Positions 12,930 through 26,300 of a stretch of 64,000 bases of DNA are shown here, piece after piece. A program made the position numbers and the translations under genes. Under the pieces are notes generated by a model. That model saw nothing but the letters and a program-made list of their open reading frames with translations. It did no database searches and was not told where the DNA came from. This DNA comes from Latrodectus hesperus (lineage: Eukaryota > Arthropoda > Arachnida > Araneae > Theridiidae), in assembly GCA_037975125.1 (NCBI GenBank), contig CM075853.1, forward strand, positions 93,614,773-93,678,772, read 5' to 3'. Each line of letters opens with the position of its first letter. Within the stretch, counting starts at the first letter, position 1.

Positions 12930-15595
12930 TTCATACCAACAACGTTCTGTTCAGTTGTTATACTGGGGATATGTCGCGTAAGTGCTCTAGGAAGCTATAA
13001 TAATGGTTCATATGCGTGGGATTATACATGCAGATTCTCTTTTGCTCTTTTTCATTTATTTAATATATATAAATAACGGAGCCCTGGACTGTGATGTTAA
13101 CAGATTTAGAATATTCGACCATCACTAAGCACCTCATAATTTTTAGCCACAATTTGATAACGATGTCACACCTGAGCTAGTACATCTCCACATCCAAGCC
13201 ACTCCAGCGGAATAACTTTGGTCATCACAGATTAACATGAACATGTCCCCAACCCATGGAGCTCCAGCAACCCAGTGAGGTTGGTCACCCTCCCAATCAC
13301 TGCCTGCGACAAATGATGTTTCACTTTGCTGATCCTAATGGGAAGTGACGTGAAGATACTAAGCCACTGGAGACCCTTATTTTGTTTAATATATGGGTTT
13401 AATGAATAAATCACATTTGTTTTGTTTCTGCATCTTTAAGTTGCCAGTTCCGGCATTATCCTTAATTTATGGCCATGTGTATAAAGCAAAAGAAGAAAGA
13501 TTTAATTGTATCTTTTCGATACAAATAAATCTTTAGAAACATATTACTTGTTATTCGGAACATATTTTTAAAATATCTGTTATGAATAACAAGAAATAAT
13601 TTGAAATAATAAACTTAAGAGATGATTAAATGAATGAATACGTATAATAATCATTTAGAGTCGACAATGATGCATTTCTATAAATTTTCTTTAAAGAATC
13701 CTTAAATGTCATGTGATGAATGCTTACTACTCCATATATTGATAAGTGGACTTCAGTATGTTGAATCAACCTAAACTATCATATTAAGCAATAGTGAATA
13801 TGGGGACCAATTCAATTTTTTTCATGCATGAACTGTTTACTATTCCCCTTATATTTAAACAATTTTTTTGAGACGAATCAATTTCTATGCAATTTTACCA
13901 ATTGTAAATAAATTAGTTAAGAAAGTTATTTGTTTTTATAATTATGAAAATTTTATTTTAAAAAAAATTAAATTAAAATTCTATATATACAACTACTTTG
14001 TCAAACATTAACATGATTAAATTAAACAAAATGAGAGTCTGATATCTAATCTAAATGAGATTTAGGTATTACAGAAATTCATTTAATAAGTATAGCTGAA
14101 ATAAACCAACTGATCTTACAAGAGTATCGCTTACATGGGCACTTGATAAACTTGGAAAGAAAGCCTAACCTAAAATAACATTTAGGTGGACGATCAGAAA
14201 TGGAAGAATCAATTATGGATGAGCCGACTGAGAACTGGCCAAAGAAACAGCCGTGAACTGGATAGGATGTAAAAACTCGTTGTTTCATGCGCTGCAAGTC
14301 AAGATATGCTGAAATATTACAAATATATATATAGTTCGGGTATTCATATCCCCACCTATTCATATGATGCAAATGTATTTGATATAAAATAACCAGATTA
14401 TGTATCATCGCTTAACCAAATGCTAAATTTTAGAAACTTACTTTCCAGATAGTTACATAAATGTTTTTAAGATGAAAAAATACTTTTTTTATAATAAAAA
14501 AATATGGATATTAATAACTCTATAGACGTTTTAAAACTTATGTTTATTCAGGGATTTCTGTAATTCGTATAGATTTAGGATCTTTCAAATTCTAATTAAT
14601 AAGTATATAGTGCATTTTTTTTCATAATTATTTTGATAAAATTTATCTACGCAAGGAAATGGTAGTTTGTAAAGATAAACTTCGTAATGTCTAGTAATGT
14701 TACGTGACTGTATAATTAATTAACAATTATATTCTACATATATACTTGTGTAATTATTTTTAGCGGTCGTCAACAAGGAATGCATGCGCTGATGGCAATG
14801 GTAAATTCAAAATTTGGCGGTCTTATGAACTTCATCAAGATGGAATCTATAATACAAAACGCTGAATTTTATGTATTGACTTTATGGCAATTGTTATTCA
14901 AATATCGAACAAGCGCAAATGCGAAGCTGACTTCAATCATAAACAACAATATTTTTATAGCAAACACAAAAGATTGAGATATAGTTGTAAAGACACATAC
15001 GCCCAATGCATTTGCGTATCACTGTAAGTCGAAGGCCACGACTTTTTCAAGAAATAAAAGGAGTTGTTCTATGCCAGTCACGCTGTTTCGCACACAGAAC
15101 AAGAAAAGATATTTCTGGTATGAATGGCCTTCAGGAGTTAAATGGATCGAAGGACCGTTAGTTCTGATGAATGCCTAATGATTTGGCTGAGTCCCGCTAT
15201 AAAAAAATGAAAGCCTATTTGGCCGTCTTTGATCACAGAACAATCAGTAGCTCTTCATCAGAATTTATTAGTCCAAATAATCCTTGTCCTTCAAATTCTC
15301 AATGCCAAGCTTGTTTTTTGTGGCCCAAAACCGGGTGGGAAGATGATGTATTTCAATGATATACACGAAGACATATTAATGATCACCATTACCGTAATGA
15401 CAACACCTATTTTCGGATTCCTAAATGCGTTCCACATTGTTAAAATTCGCAGATCCCCAGAAATTGTTTGACAGTGCTTCGAATGTTTCAAATTAAAGGA
15501 ACGATTATTGTGGGATTTATGAAAAACTGTTTTAACAAACTAACAATTATATGTGATTTTTCTCAGATTAAAATATTTATCTAATATATATATGC

Positions 15596-15600
<5 letters not shown>
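12930..15600. other. No gene recognised; moderate-GC patch 13080-13400
   Basis: The 13080-13400 patch is clearly richer in GC than its surroundings and contains an open frame of 60 codons on the - strand, but I recognise no domain. It looks like internal sequence of an old repeat. A 109-codon frame at 14079-14408 (-) has no recognisable motifs. The rest is AT-rich. Confidence 0.4.

Positions 15601-15661
<61 letters not shown>
15601..15661. repeat. (TA)n microsatellite
   Basis: About 60 bp of uninterrupted TA dinucleotides. Confidence 0.95.
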
Positions 15662-15664
<3 letters not shown>

Positions 15665-16728
15665 TTATAGATTATTAAAATTGTTTCATTAATAAATTAT
15701 AATTGAATTGATGGTATATAAATTTATAAAAGTAATATAATTGTATTAAGAAAGAAATAAGACTAAATAATTACATATTATTTAAATAAAGCCCAATCAA
15801 ACTACTTTTAAAATTACGTATATTTGTTGTTTTAAAATCATTTATTAAAAAAGTTGTTGTTTTAAAAAATTATATTTGTTGTATTAAATGTTTTAAAATC
15901 AATTTATTATTTTTATAATTTTTTAAATACACACACAAGTGAAATATAATCACGTATCAATAACTCTTAAAATGATATATTACACACACAACACAATTTT
16001 ATCGAAAACAGATTAATAACATTTTCTGATCTTATAAGAAGAGATAAAAAAAATATTTAACGTGTTTAGTCAGATCGGTACAAAAACATAAGGAAAAAAT
16101 TTTACTTTAAAGATTATTCTGGTTTATCAAAATAAAAATTAATGTTAACTGACATTTTATTTCTGAAAGTTTATTACTTGCAAATAAATTTTTGACTCAC
16201 GTCATTCTGATTAATATAAAAATAATAAGCTAAATATATTCAGGAGAATATCTACATCGGTGAGACATTAGAATCTAAAAAAAATTTCTAACATGCTTAA
16301 GACTCTTCAAGTCAAGGTATCCTGGTTCCCTGTTTGACAATGATTCACTGATTGCCATGGTATCACAATGTAGGTGATTTTGGCCGAAGCCACAAAATGT
16401 AGTTAAGTCTCAAAAATTTGAATCATGATTGAATTATGAGATTTCTATCGGACTTGAAATCTTCCTCTCTTTTAACAACATATCAATAGAAAGGTATTAG
16501 GTCCAAGCAAATATTTAATGCGCTACAGCTCTCTCAGCATAACGCTCTCTAGTTATGCTAAATAGTTTATCTCTATTTCTACTATTACATGATAGTATTA
16601 AATATTATTGGTATTTATAAGGAAATGAAAAATAAGTAAAAATATTTCTTCGTAACTATCCACTTAAATAATTTAGCTCACAAATCATTCCGTAACATTT
16701 GTTCTGAACTGTATTTCTTTTCTTTCAG

Positions 16729-16941
16729 CTACAACGTGGAACCCCCTCCAGTGCCAAAAAGCAACCGATGCCTTCAAATGCCCTCAACAGTTTGGGTACT
16801 TCCAAGACACGACGGACTGCAACAAGTATTTCATTTGCGTGTTCGGTGACGCCCTGCACGATAAGTGCACGCCAGGGCTATATTTCAACAGTGAACTGCG
16901 CATGTGCGACTGGCCCAGAAATGTCAAAAGTTGTGAAAGGA
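16729..16941 (+). CDS. CDA5: Exon with the chitin-binding (CBM14, peritrophin-A) domain
   Basis: This exon carries one whole peritrophin-type domain. The protein runs from TTWNPLQC to VKSCERS and has the six family cysteines (CPQQFGYF, DCNKYF, ICVFG, KCTPGL, MCDWP, SC) plus one extra Cys before them. The acceptor follows a TTTCTTTCAG tract, and the donor is A|GTAAGT after the first base of a Ser codon. The domain would anchor the enzyme to chitin. Confidence 0.93.
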
Positions 16942-19900
16942 GTAAGTGTTCATGATTTCTCAGCTAGTGTTAGCCAAACAGATAAACTTGAAACTAAAAG
17001 GGATTATGATCTCTAAATGGCACGAATTCTGCGATATGGTCTGGCATCTTATGCAAACAATACTATTAGAAGATTAATCGTTCGCGTTGTTTTTATCGAT
17101 AACAGCTAATGGGAAACTGTATATACAAAAACTAAAAAAATTAACTATACTGAAACGATTATTGTATATGTATCTGTTTTGTTGTAAATGTAAGTTTTTA
17201 TCCTATATTAAATCTTAACAGTGTTTTAGAGTCTGAAAAAATTTAGTTTTAATATGTCAATGAAGTAAAATTATGAGGCAAATTGAAATGGGGTCTCCTA
17301 AAAAATAATTTAGGTATCCTAATTTTTTCAACAGATCCTATCATTGATATCGTTTAAATCATGCAATTTCTGTAAGGACAATACCGTTAGAAAAATATTG
17401 CTTGTTGATTTTGCTATAAAAACAAGTATCTCAAATATTCTTTTAACATGGTATTTCAACTTTTTTTAAATTTTGTTTCAGAATGAATCATTTTTGACAG
17501 AATTCATCAAATCTAAAATGCAAATATATTTTACTTTGCATACTATATCATTATATAATTATTGCTTTGTTTGAGTAAAATATGAAATGTTTTGTGCGCT
17601 TACTATAATTAAAATAACATTCTTTTGTAATGGTCAATTTATCATACAATATCATATAAGGATAATTCAATTAGATTTTGGAATATTGTAGGTCAGTACA
17701 TAAGAAATACAATAAGAAAAACAAAAAAATCTATAGAGAATAGGTTATATTTCATAAATCATTGCAACATTGTCGGAAAAGCAAATTCTAAGCAGAATTA
17801 TTTTTCAGTGTCATTTTTTTTACTTTTGGACCTAATTTATAATAATAAGTTTAATTTTAATGACTGCTGTGAGAGATGAGGTTCCGAAAAAGAACCTCAT
17901 CTCAACCGCCATGTTAAACATTATATGGAGAATAATGTTTAACATAGCGTATGAGCCATTTATTGCCGTTAATACTACACAACCTGTTGACAGTTTTAAA
18001 CACATATTTTATAAAAATAACTATATTTAACTATAAAAACCAAAATAAATTTTAAAAATTTTTTATTAAAATTGTGATTGGTACCCTTTTAAAATATCTA
18101 TGAATGTACGATTCAAATATTTATGGTTTTCAATAATATTGCGAAATAATTTATCAGAAAACTTAATAGATTAACACAAATAGTAAAATCATATGTAAAA
18201 TTATAGATTGTAATATATTCCTGAAAGCTCACTTTTTTCACTTATATGTGAATTTCTTTATCAGAGGTCCTTAATCGATGCAATTAATTATAATTAAGTT
18301 TTCTATCAATTGATTTTTTTATCAGGATATCGATAAATGAACCAAATCGGTGATACAGTGTTTCAACTGTCAGCAATTCTTTCACACGGCTGACACATGC
18401 CATATCAAACCGAAATGTGTAAAATGTGCAGGAGCGCATAATATCAGGGACTGCCCCCATGATAAAGTGGAAACACCTAAATGTTGCAACTGCGAGGGTG
18501 ATGCGAGGAAGATAAAACAAGACGGGGGACGAAAAATTCTGCGAAAAAGAAAATTAGTTCCAAAAGTCACCGCTAGGGGGATATTTAGCGCTGTGTAATA
18601 GAAAATAGAGTGTTAACAAATGCAAATCAAATTACCTTTTATTTTGCGGAAATTACCTTTTATTTTGCATTCAAATGAGGTTCCATGTGTGTGCCGCTGT
18701 TGTGGACCACATATTGCATTCTGTGCACAGTATGCACAACAGCAGAAAGTAACATGTCTGCAGGTACCTTCCGTACAGTCCGTGATATGTTATCCTTCAA
18801 CGTAGCCAGGTCCTGGACCACTCCTTGATAGACCTTGAACTTAAGGTAACCCTATAGCCAGAAGTCGCATGGGGTAAGATCAGCCGACCGAGGTGGCCAT
18901 GCAGTTGAAAAGTAGCAGCTAATGACTCTTTCTGTTGTGAATTTCTGTCGTAGCATCTGTTGCACCCGTACAGCAACGTGTGGAGGGGCTCCATCTTGCA
19001 TGAAAATAATTTCCCTCATGCATTGTCTTTGCTGAAGTGCCGGAATGACAAAGCTGTTCAACATGTGGCGATATTTCTCTCCGGTAACAGAACAGGTTTG
19101 CGGTCCTGTCGGGGTAATGTTCTCATAGAAGAATGGGCCTACGATAAATTCCGCTGTGAACCCACACCAAACAGTTACCTTTGGTGAATGTAAGGGAACT
19201 GCTGTGATTGCATGTGGTGATTTGTCATCCCAAATTCGGCAGTTCTGGGTATTCACAGTTCCATTCAGGTAAAAGTGGGTCTCGTCTCCCTATAAGATTT
19301 TTCACTTCAAAGCATCATCCACCTCCATTCTGACAAGAAAGTTGAGAGCAAAAGTCAATCGCTTATCATATTCGGTTGCAGTAACTCCTGTACACGGCTG
19401 ATCTTGTACGGATAGAAGTTGATAATCTTTCGTAAGATTTTCCATACCATACTGTAAGACATATCCATATTCCGAGCTACTCAAAGAGCGATAGATGTGG
19501 CAGCAATATTGTCTGATCCTCTTTCGACAATCACCGTGGCAACCGCTTCGATTGTATCGTGTGGTACAGGTTTTCGTCCTCTGCCTGACTGAACCTTCAG
19601 AGAACCTGTTTTCTCAAACGTTGCAACCATTGCTTTTAGCACATTAACTGACACAGGACCGTTACCTTTACGCATTTTTTGTGCGTTCTAAAAGCACGAA
19701 GAGCGGCTGACGCGTTGCACTGGTTGAGGTAAAAGAAACTGATCAGTAACCCACGCTCGACCTAAGAAGGAGACATTGCACATAAACTTTCAATCCGATT
19801 GATTCCAAACGCAACACATTGCCTTTTAAAATTCAAGCAGCTGGCACTGTGCCAATGGATGTAACGTGAAACTTGAATAAAGAACTTCTTCTGCTCAGCT

Positions 19901-20232
19901 TACGTGATATTGCAGATCACGAAACTTTATCAGTGTTCATGTAGATTTTATGCTTTTTTAAAAGAGTTGCCATATTGCACTTGAACTACATCAGAAAATG
20001 TACATAATAAAAAGTAATTTTATTCCGTATTAATTTGCATTTGTTAACACTCTATTTTCTATTACACAGCGCCAAATCTTCCCCTAGCGGTGACTTTTGA
20101 AACTAATTTGTTTTTTCGCGGAATCCTTTGTCCCCCGTCTTGTTTAATCTTCCCACAAAATGTGTCGTCATTCTCGCAAATATATCGCGCTACAGAACAC
20201 TGTGAGCACTGTCAGTTTAATTATGGCCACCC

Positions 20233-20311
<79 letters not shown>

Positions 20312-23300
20312 ATATATCAGCAAACTATAACAATTTTTCACTTATTTTCATGGGATCCAAGATTTTTCGTATCACTAGAAATAAATAATTTTCAGGTAAT
20401 TAAATTAGTATCACCAAACTTAAAAAAATATATGATACTGTTTTATTCAAATGATGCTTTGTTTTTATCCAAATTCAAAATAATTCCATGGAACTTTAAA
20501 ATAATTTGGTTGCTCTCTTCAGGTACATTATCGAGCTCGGAATCATCATCCGGCAGACGAGTGTATGGTTCATCCACCAGCAAACCAAGACCTAGCAGTA
20601 ACAGCAGATCTTCTTACCGCAACAGTGACAATATACCTAACCTCAATTCTATTGCTCCAGTGCCACCCACTCGCGACACTCGAATTGGCAGTCGGTACAC
20701 TCCTCCAATCTCCCTTAGCGAATCTTACTCCATCGTCTCTAGGAGCAACACCAGCCAGATGAGGCCGTCTGCATTTAGGCCGACTACCTACACAACCCAC
20801 AAGTTGTACTCCACTACCAGCACCAGACCATACTTATACAGCACTGGACCTCCCGCCAGCTTTAAGCCCATTTACTACAGGGTGACCTCCAAACCTTCTG
20901 TCACCGGTCCTCCGAGGTATTCGTCGAACGACAAGAGAAAGTCTTATGATGATGATTACTATGACAGTGAATATGAAGATGAAGAGAGCAGCATCGAAGA
21001 GCCTCGGATCATGGTGAACCAACACCTCCGCAATGGTAATAACCTGTATGTAAGGCCTATCACTATCACTACTCTCAGACCAAGCTTACCACCGAAGCCT
21101 ACATCCAGTTCTTCTTATACCACTTACTCACAAGGCAACAGTTACACTCTTCGCCCACCTCCAAATACCAGACAAACAAATAGCCAGTCAAATTACAATT
21201 ACAACTCAAGAAATCAACCGACGAGAACAGGATACCCCAGTCCTTCACGTTCTTCACAAGTTGATAACAGGTATTTAGTGCGTACAATATTTCATATTCT
21301 AACATTTGAATACTGAGACTTGTTTTCTAAGTTCTTATTGTTGTTTCTCGTTTTCAGACCTTCATACATTAGAAACGTTAGGCCAGCGGCGCCCACCCAC
21401 GGAAGCAACGTGAGAAGCAGGCCTTCCAATAGCAATTCAAATACTGCCTTATCTTCCGTCTACACTTCCAAACCACGTGATAGTGATTCCATGATCCGGT
21501 TGAGACCACAGATTAATACCGGTAGTAACATCCAGTCATTGGACAATGGAGGAGAAAGTTTGGATGCGCAGTTCGGAACAAATCCTCGATCTATCAGTCT
21601 TCCGGACAGACCCTACAGGGTGAATTCTTTTGACTCAAGCAGCGAGATGAGGAAAGCGGAAAGAAGCCAGCAACACCTGAATAAACCTAAAGTGACTTCC
21701 ATTAGGTACCCTTCTCCAGCCAGGCCATCCTACAAAACAGGTACGAATATTATATCATTAAAAAGTTCACTATGGTTTAATGTTAAAATCATGTCTCAAA
21801 AATTGTGACTAAGTGGTAATACGAAATTGAAAGTTCTACTCTCTCTATCAAATAACAAAAGATGTATGCAAAGCTGTCGAGTAAAATGGTTAAAATTTTC
21901 GGATCTGCTTTCACATAACACATAAATATGGTGCATTATCTATGAAAATTCCTCCAGTAAAATAAAACACTTGGGAATGATAAAAGACACTTTAAAGTCG
22001 AAGCCTCGATGAAACTCGTTATTAGACAATATGAGGCAGAAGATGCATTGCTGGATACCTGTCTTTCAAGTATGAGCTTGGAACACAGACACAAGAATAA
22101 GCTTTTCTAAATATTAAGTAAATATTAAGCCCTGTTTACTCCTGTATCAGAATCAGTAAATATTATACCCTATTTTGAGAAAATTAACTGTAGTAATTAC
22201 AGTGTTTTTTCCTGCATTATAAGCAATAGATGGTATTTAACTCTATATTAGTACCAGTAAATATTCTAACCACTTGTTAACATTGATCAGTATTTTTTCT
22301 TCTGTTAAATTGTTTCTTCATTTCGGAAAAGTAGATCTAGTAGACCTCATTTACCACCATATCAGAAGAAAATACCATGTGGGAATCCCAACTAATTATT
22401 TTTTCTCATCGGTGATGTTAACATGTAAATAACTAAATCACAGGTCCTTAAGAATCTTTTAAAAAATTGCTAAATGAGGAATTAAAGGAATTCAAAAGAC
22501 TTAACAATATGTCGGTTGACCTAGGAAATCTCTGGGTGGCCCTACTGTTAATGAATAACAATAAAATTGATAATGCAAGTAAAGTTTGCTTGCTTCCTTT
22601 TTTGGAATTGTCTGTTTTTGCATAGGTAATTGGTACCAAATTAGTTCCCACGAAATTACTAAGATGGTAAAATATGTATGTCGATCTTATTTTATTTAAT
22701 GAAAGATAGTGAAGCATAATAACCCTTAAAAAATCAAGAAGGACTTTGGAAGGTTTCCGCTTGATTTGCAATTCTTGGATAAATATAAGGTTTAAGATTG
22801 TATTCAGACAAATATAAGGTTTAAAACTAATAATATCTATAATGTTTACAAAACACTCATTTAACCATTCAAAAAAAATCACTGTGTTTCCAATAATATT
22901 TTAAAATTTAGCTAAAAAACAGAAACATTATATCTAGAAACAATCTCGTTTCAGTAAATACATATACTGTTCTTCGCATGTTCACTTTGAAAAGATTTTG
23001 CAAGATTCATTTTGAAAAAGTTCCTATTCTCACGAATAGTGAAGTTGTAAAGGAGGAAAATGCGGACGTGTAATGCACATTGATACTGCTATAGAATTAA
23101 TAAGCTGATATGAGCATGTATTAAGGGTAATGCAATCTACGCAGATATACATCAACATCATCGAACTGTTCTATTTGTAAATATTCTTCTTTTAATCTCG
23201 TTATTTGACTCGTTGATTTCTCTGTGAGGTTCCAATTTAAGTGTATATTACTTTGGTTAGTCTGTGGCACATATGATTTCGTAATACCTTTCGATTTTAG

Positions 23301-26300
23301 CAGTGTTAACACAATTCAATTGTCTTTCATATCAATTACGTATTCCTCTAAAATTAAGTAATATTCTATTTCGTATGTGAATTTCTTATTTATAATGACA
23401 CAATATACATTTAAAATGATGAACTAAGTACCGATAATTGAGTACCCAACACTTTGGCCTTCAATTCAACTGTTTGCATGTTGAATTGAAGGCCAAAGTG
23501 TAAAGTGTGTTCTGGTGAAAATAACCAATAGGATCAACTCTGTAAGGTGCTAAAATTATTTTAAAGCTTATTTGGTATTGATGCAATGAACACTCATGCT
23601 CAAAAAAATAGATGTAACGCGACTAACTACCTCCATCATTTCATTCTAAAAATTCGCATTTAAAATCTTGCTTGCCAAAAGTAGGTCTCTGTATGAATGC
23701 GAATCTAGCTAAGGTTTTGCATGTTTTAAAAGCTAAATCACAGCTGCATCATTCCGTAAGTCTCACAGTCAAATATACCATTCATGGATCCACAAATCTA
23801 ACAATTTGCAAGTTTAATGAAATTATTAATCATGCTTATAAATACATGCTCGTAATATTTATGTCTTCTCCAGAAGATTCACCAGAATCCTCCTACGAGG
23901 AATATCCAGAATATTATTACGATGATGAAGAATACGAAGACGATGATGACGTCCAAAATATAAGCCCTGTTCCAAAAGTAGTCATCCGGCTTCAGAAACC
24001 TCCTTCAACGACCAGACGGACAACTACGACTACTACTACTACAACAACTACCACGACCACAACTCGCAGGCCGATTACAACTACAAGAAGACCAGCTCCC
24101 ACAAAACCTCCGAAGAGGGGATTACCATTTGGCATCAGCAGACCGGCGACGAAATCACCTATTCGCACAGGACCTAAACCTCTCCCAAGACTCCCATCGA
24201 GGTATGTTGCCATCTAAAAATCGAAATATTTCAATAATTCTATAGATATCCTCACAATAAAGTTAAGTATATACTGCTTAGTGAAGCTGTTATTAGTCTG
24301 CAAATTTTGGGGACAATGCCATTTGATGTCGAGAATTAACATTAGTGATTGTTAAAAAGATAAAACTTGTAAAAGTTGTATTGTTTTTAAACTTAAGCAA
24401 TAGTCGAAATGATTCTAACAGCTTTTTGGGTTCTTTCCCCACCAGATATAAATTGTCCTTAAACATTAGTTAAGTATGCAAAAATCATTAAATCTGTAAT
24501 GATATCGGCATTCAATTGGAAATTAACAGTCAGTAAAATGTTTGAAAAGTAACTACAACATTATAAGAAAATGTAAAAATATATCAAAGAAAACACACAT
24601 TTAATTGAAGTTGACCTTATAAAAATATTTCCCGCTTGGTGGACTCGTTTTATTCTTTTTTTCTATTTTATTTTATAAGGTAAAATATTTTTTTAGATGA
24701 AAATTTTCTTTCGCATTTTAAACTGATTTCAAATTTCTGAACTCCGTTTTCAATTAGTAGAGGGCGGTAATGTTCAATGACATGAGGTTAAAACTCTTAA
24801 AAACTAGACGTGACTAAACAGTTGTTTTCCCTTCCATAGATTAGGAGAAATTAAAAATTTTATGAAAGTATTAAATCACTTGAATTGCTATAAAATATCG
24901 GAGATTTTATTCCCGAAAAAAATTATAAGCTCGATCATCTTATATTTGTTAACAAATTTTGCAAATAACTTTAAAAAATTGTTTCCTTTTTGAAATTCAG
25001 CGAAACAATTGTTACGGTGATTTAAAAAGAATTAAATAAAAATATTTACAAGAATTTGTCTTTTTTGTCACGCTAAAGTCACTTTCCCCACATCAAGCCT
25101 TATTCGACCTGGATCTACGATTTCAAATAAGCTCTGAATATTACAAACATTCACGCTCGAGCGGAAATCGAACCCACAAACTGTCGAACTGAATGTGACA
25201 TCGATAAATATGCCTCCTCCTGCTCAGCATTATTTATACACAGTAGTACTTGAAAAATCCAAAATTGCATGTGTTATAACAAAAATTAATTCTTGTCTTT
25301 TGCAAGTGAAAAATTAACTCATATGAGAAATTTAATGATAAAACTATAACTGAAATGACTTAACATAAGACAATGCAAGAAGAGAATAAGGAAAATAATA
25401 ATTCAAACATGTAAATGCGAAAAACATGTAAGCGACGAAGAAATAAAATTTTTCATCTACTCTCACTTTACGTTTATTATTTTAAGATGGAATAATAATT
25501 CTAAAGTATAAGAAGCGCGACAATGTTAACCCGTTCTATTCTAAGCTTTTCAGAAATTTCCATGCATATTATAAAAAAACTTTTTTAAATGCCCAGTATA
25601 ATTTTAAAAAAATTAAAGTAGTTAAATAGTTAATTTTACGTTTTCACAGGCCGGAGCCAGTGTACCAAACACCAAGAGCACTGAGCGTGGCTGAAAAGTG
25701 CAATCCTCGCCACTGCGTTCTTCCCGACTGTCGTTGCTCATCCACCGAGATACCAGGGAACATCCCGGCGAGGGAAGTACCACAGATCGTCCTCATCACC
25801 TTCGACGACGCTGTCAACGACCTCAACTACGAGTTATATGGAGAACTCTTCACTAACAGGAAGAATCCGAACGGATGTCCAATATTGGGCACATTTTACG
25901 TCTCTCACGAATGGACAGACTACGGCATGGTCCAGACCCTTTACTCTAAAGGACACGAGATGGCTTCACATTCGATAACGTGAGTAAACATGAAACCATT
26001 TTTATTACCATTATTGAAGCTGCTATTATAACTAAATATTTCAGCAATGTAAAATGTTGCTAACTGAACTTTTCATCACACCATAGTTGAATCGTGCTCC
26101 GTAGAATAAAAGGTATCACATGTTGAATCGTAGTCATTGTTCAATAATGGGAGATGGATGCTGAGTTTCCAATCTCCAGAGTTAAATTGGGAATCGGTAT
26201 TCGATTTCTGGATGATTTCTGATTTCAGTATCCCTCATCTACCCTTACCGTGCCATATAGATGAGGCAAGATGAAAGGTTCTAATTTGATCACTATCACT

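Larger units (their letters stand above)
16942..20522. other. Intron after the chitin-binding exon, rich in repeats
   Basis: This 3.6-kb intron contains twin hairpins (17873-17945), a gag-type zinc-knuckle relic (18350-18505), a 1.65-kb DNA transposon with long inverted ends (18507-20154) and a (TA)n array (20235-20307). An open frame beginning at 20090 runs through the transposon end and the TA array into the next exon. It is not a real extension: it would encode a (Tyr-Ile)n run, and a good AG acceptor sits at 20521-20522. Confidence 0.85.

Noticed and set aside
14079..14408. 109-codon open frame on the - strand
   Set aside because: No recognisable motif, no splice context, and composition like its surroundings.
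20090..20522. Upstream extension of the linker exon to give a 408-codon frame
   Set aside because: It runs through a transposon inverted end and a (TA)n array, and a good splice acceptor with matching phase exists at 20521-20522.
22448..22882. 144-codon open frame on the - strand
   Set aside because: No known domain or supporting signals; kept only as a note in the intron entry.
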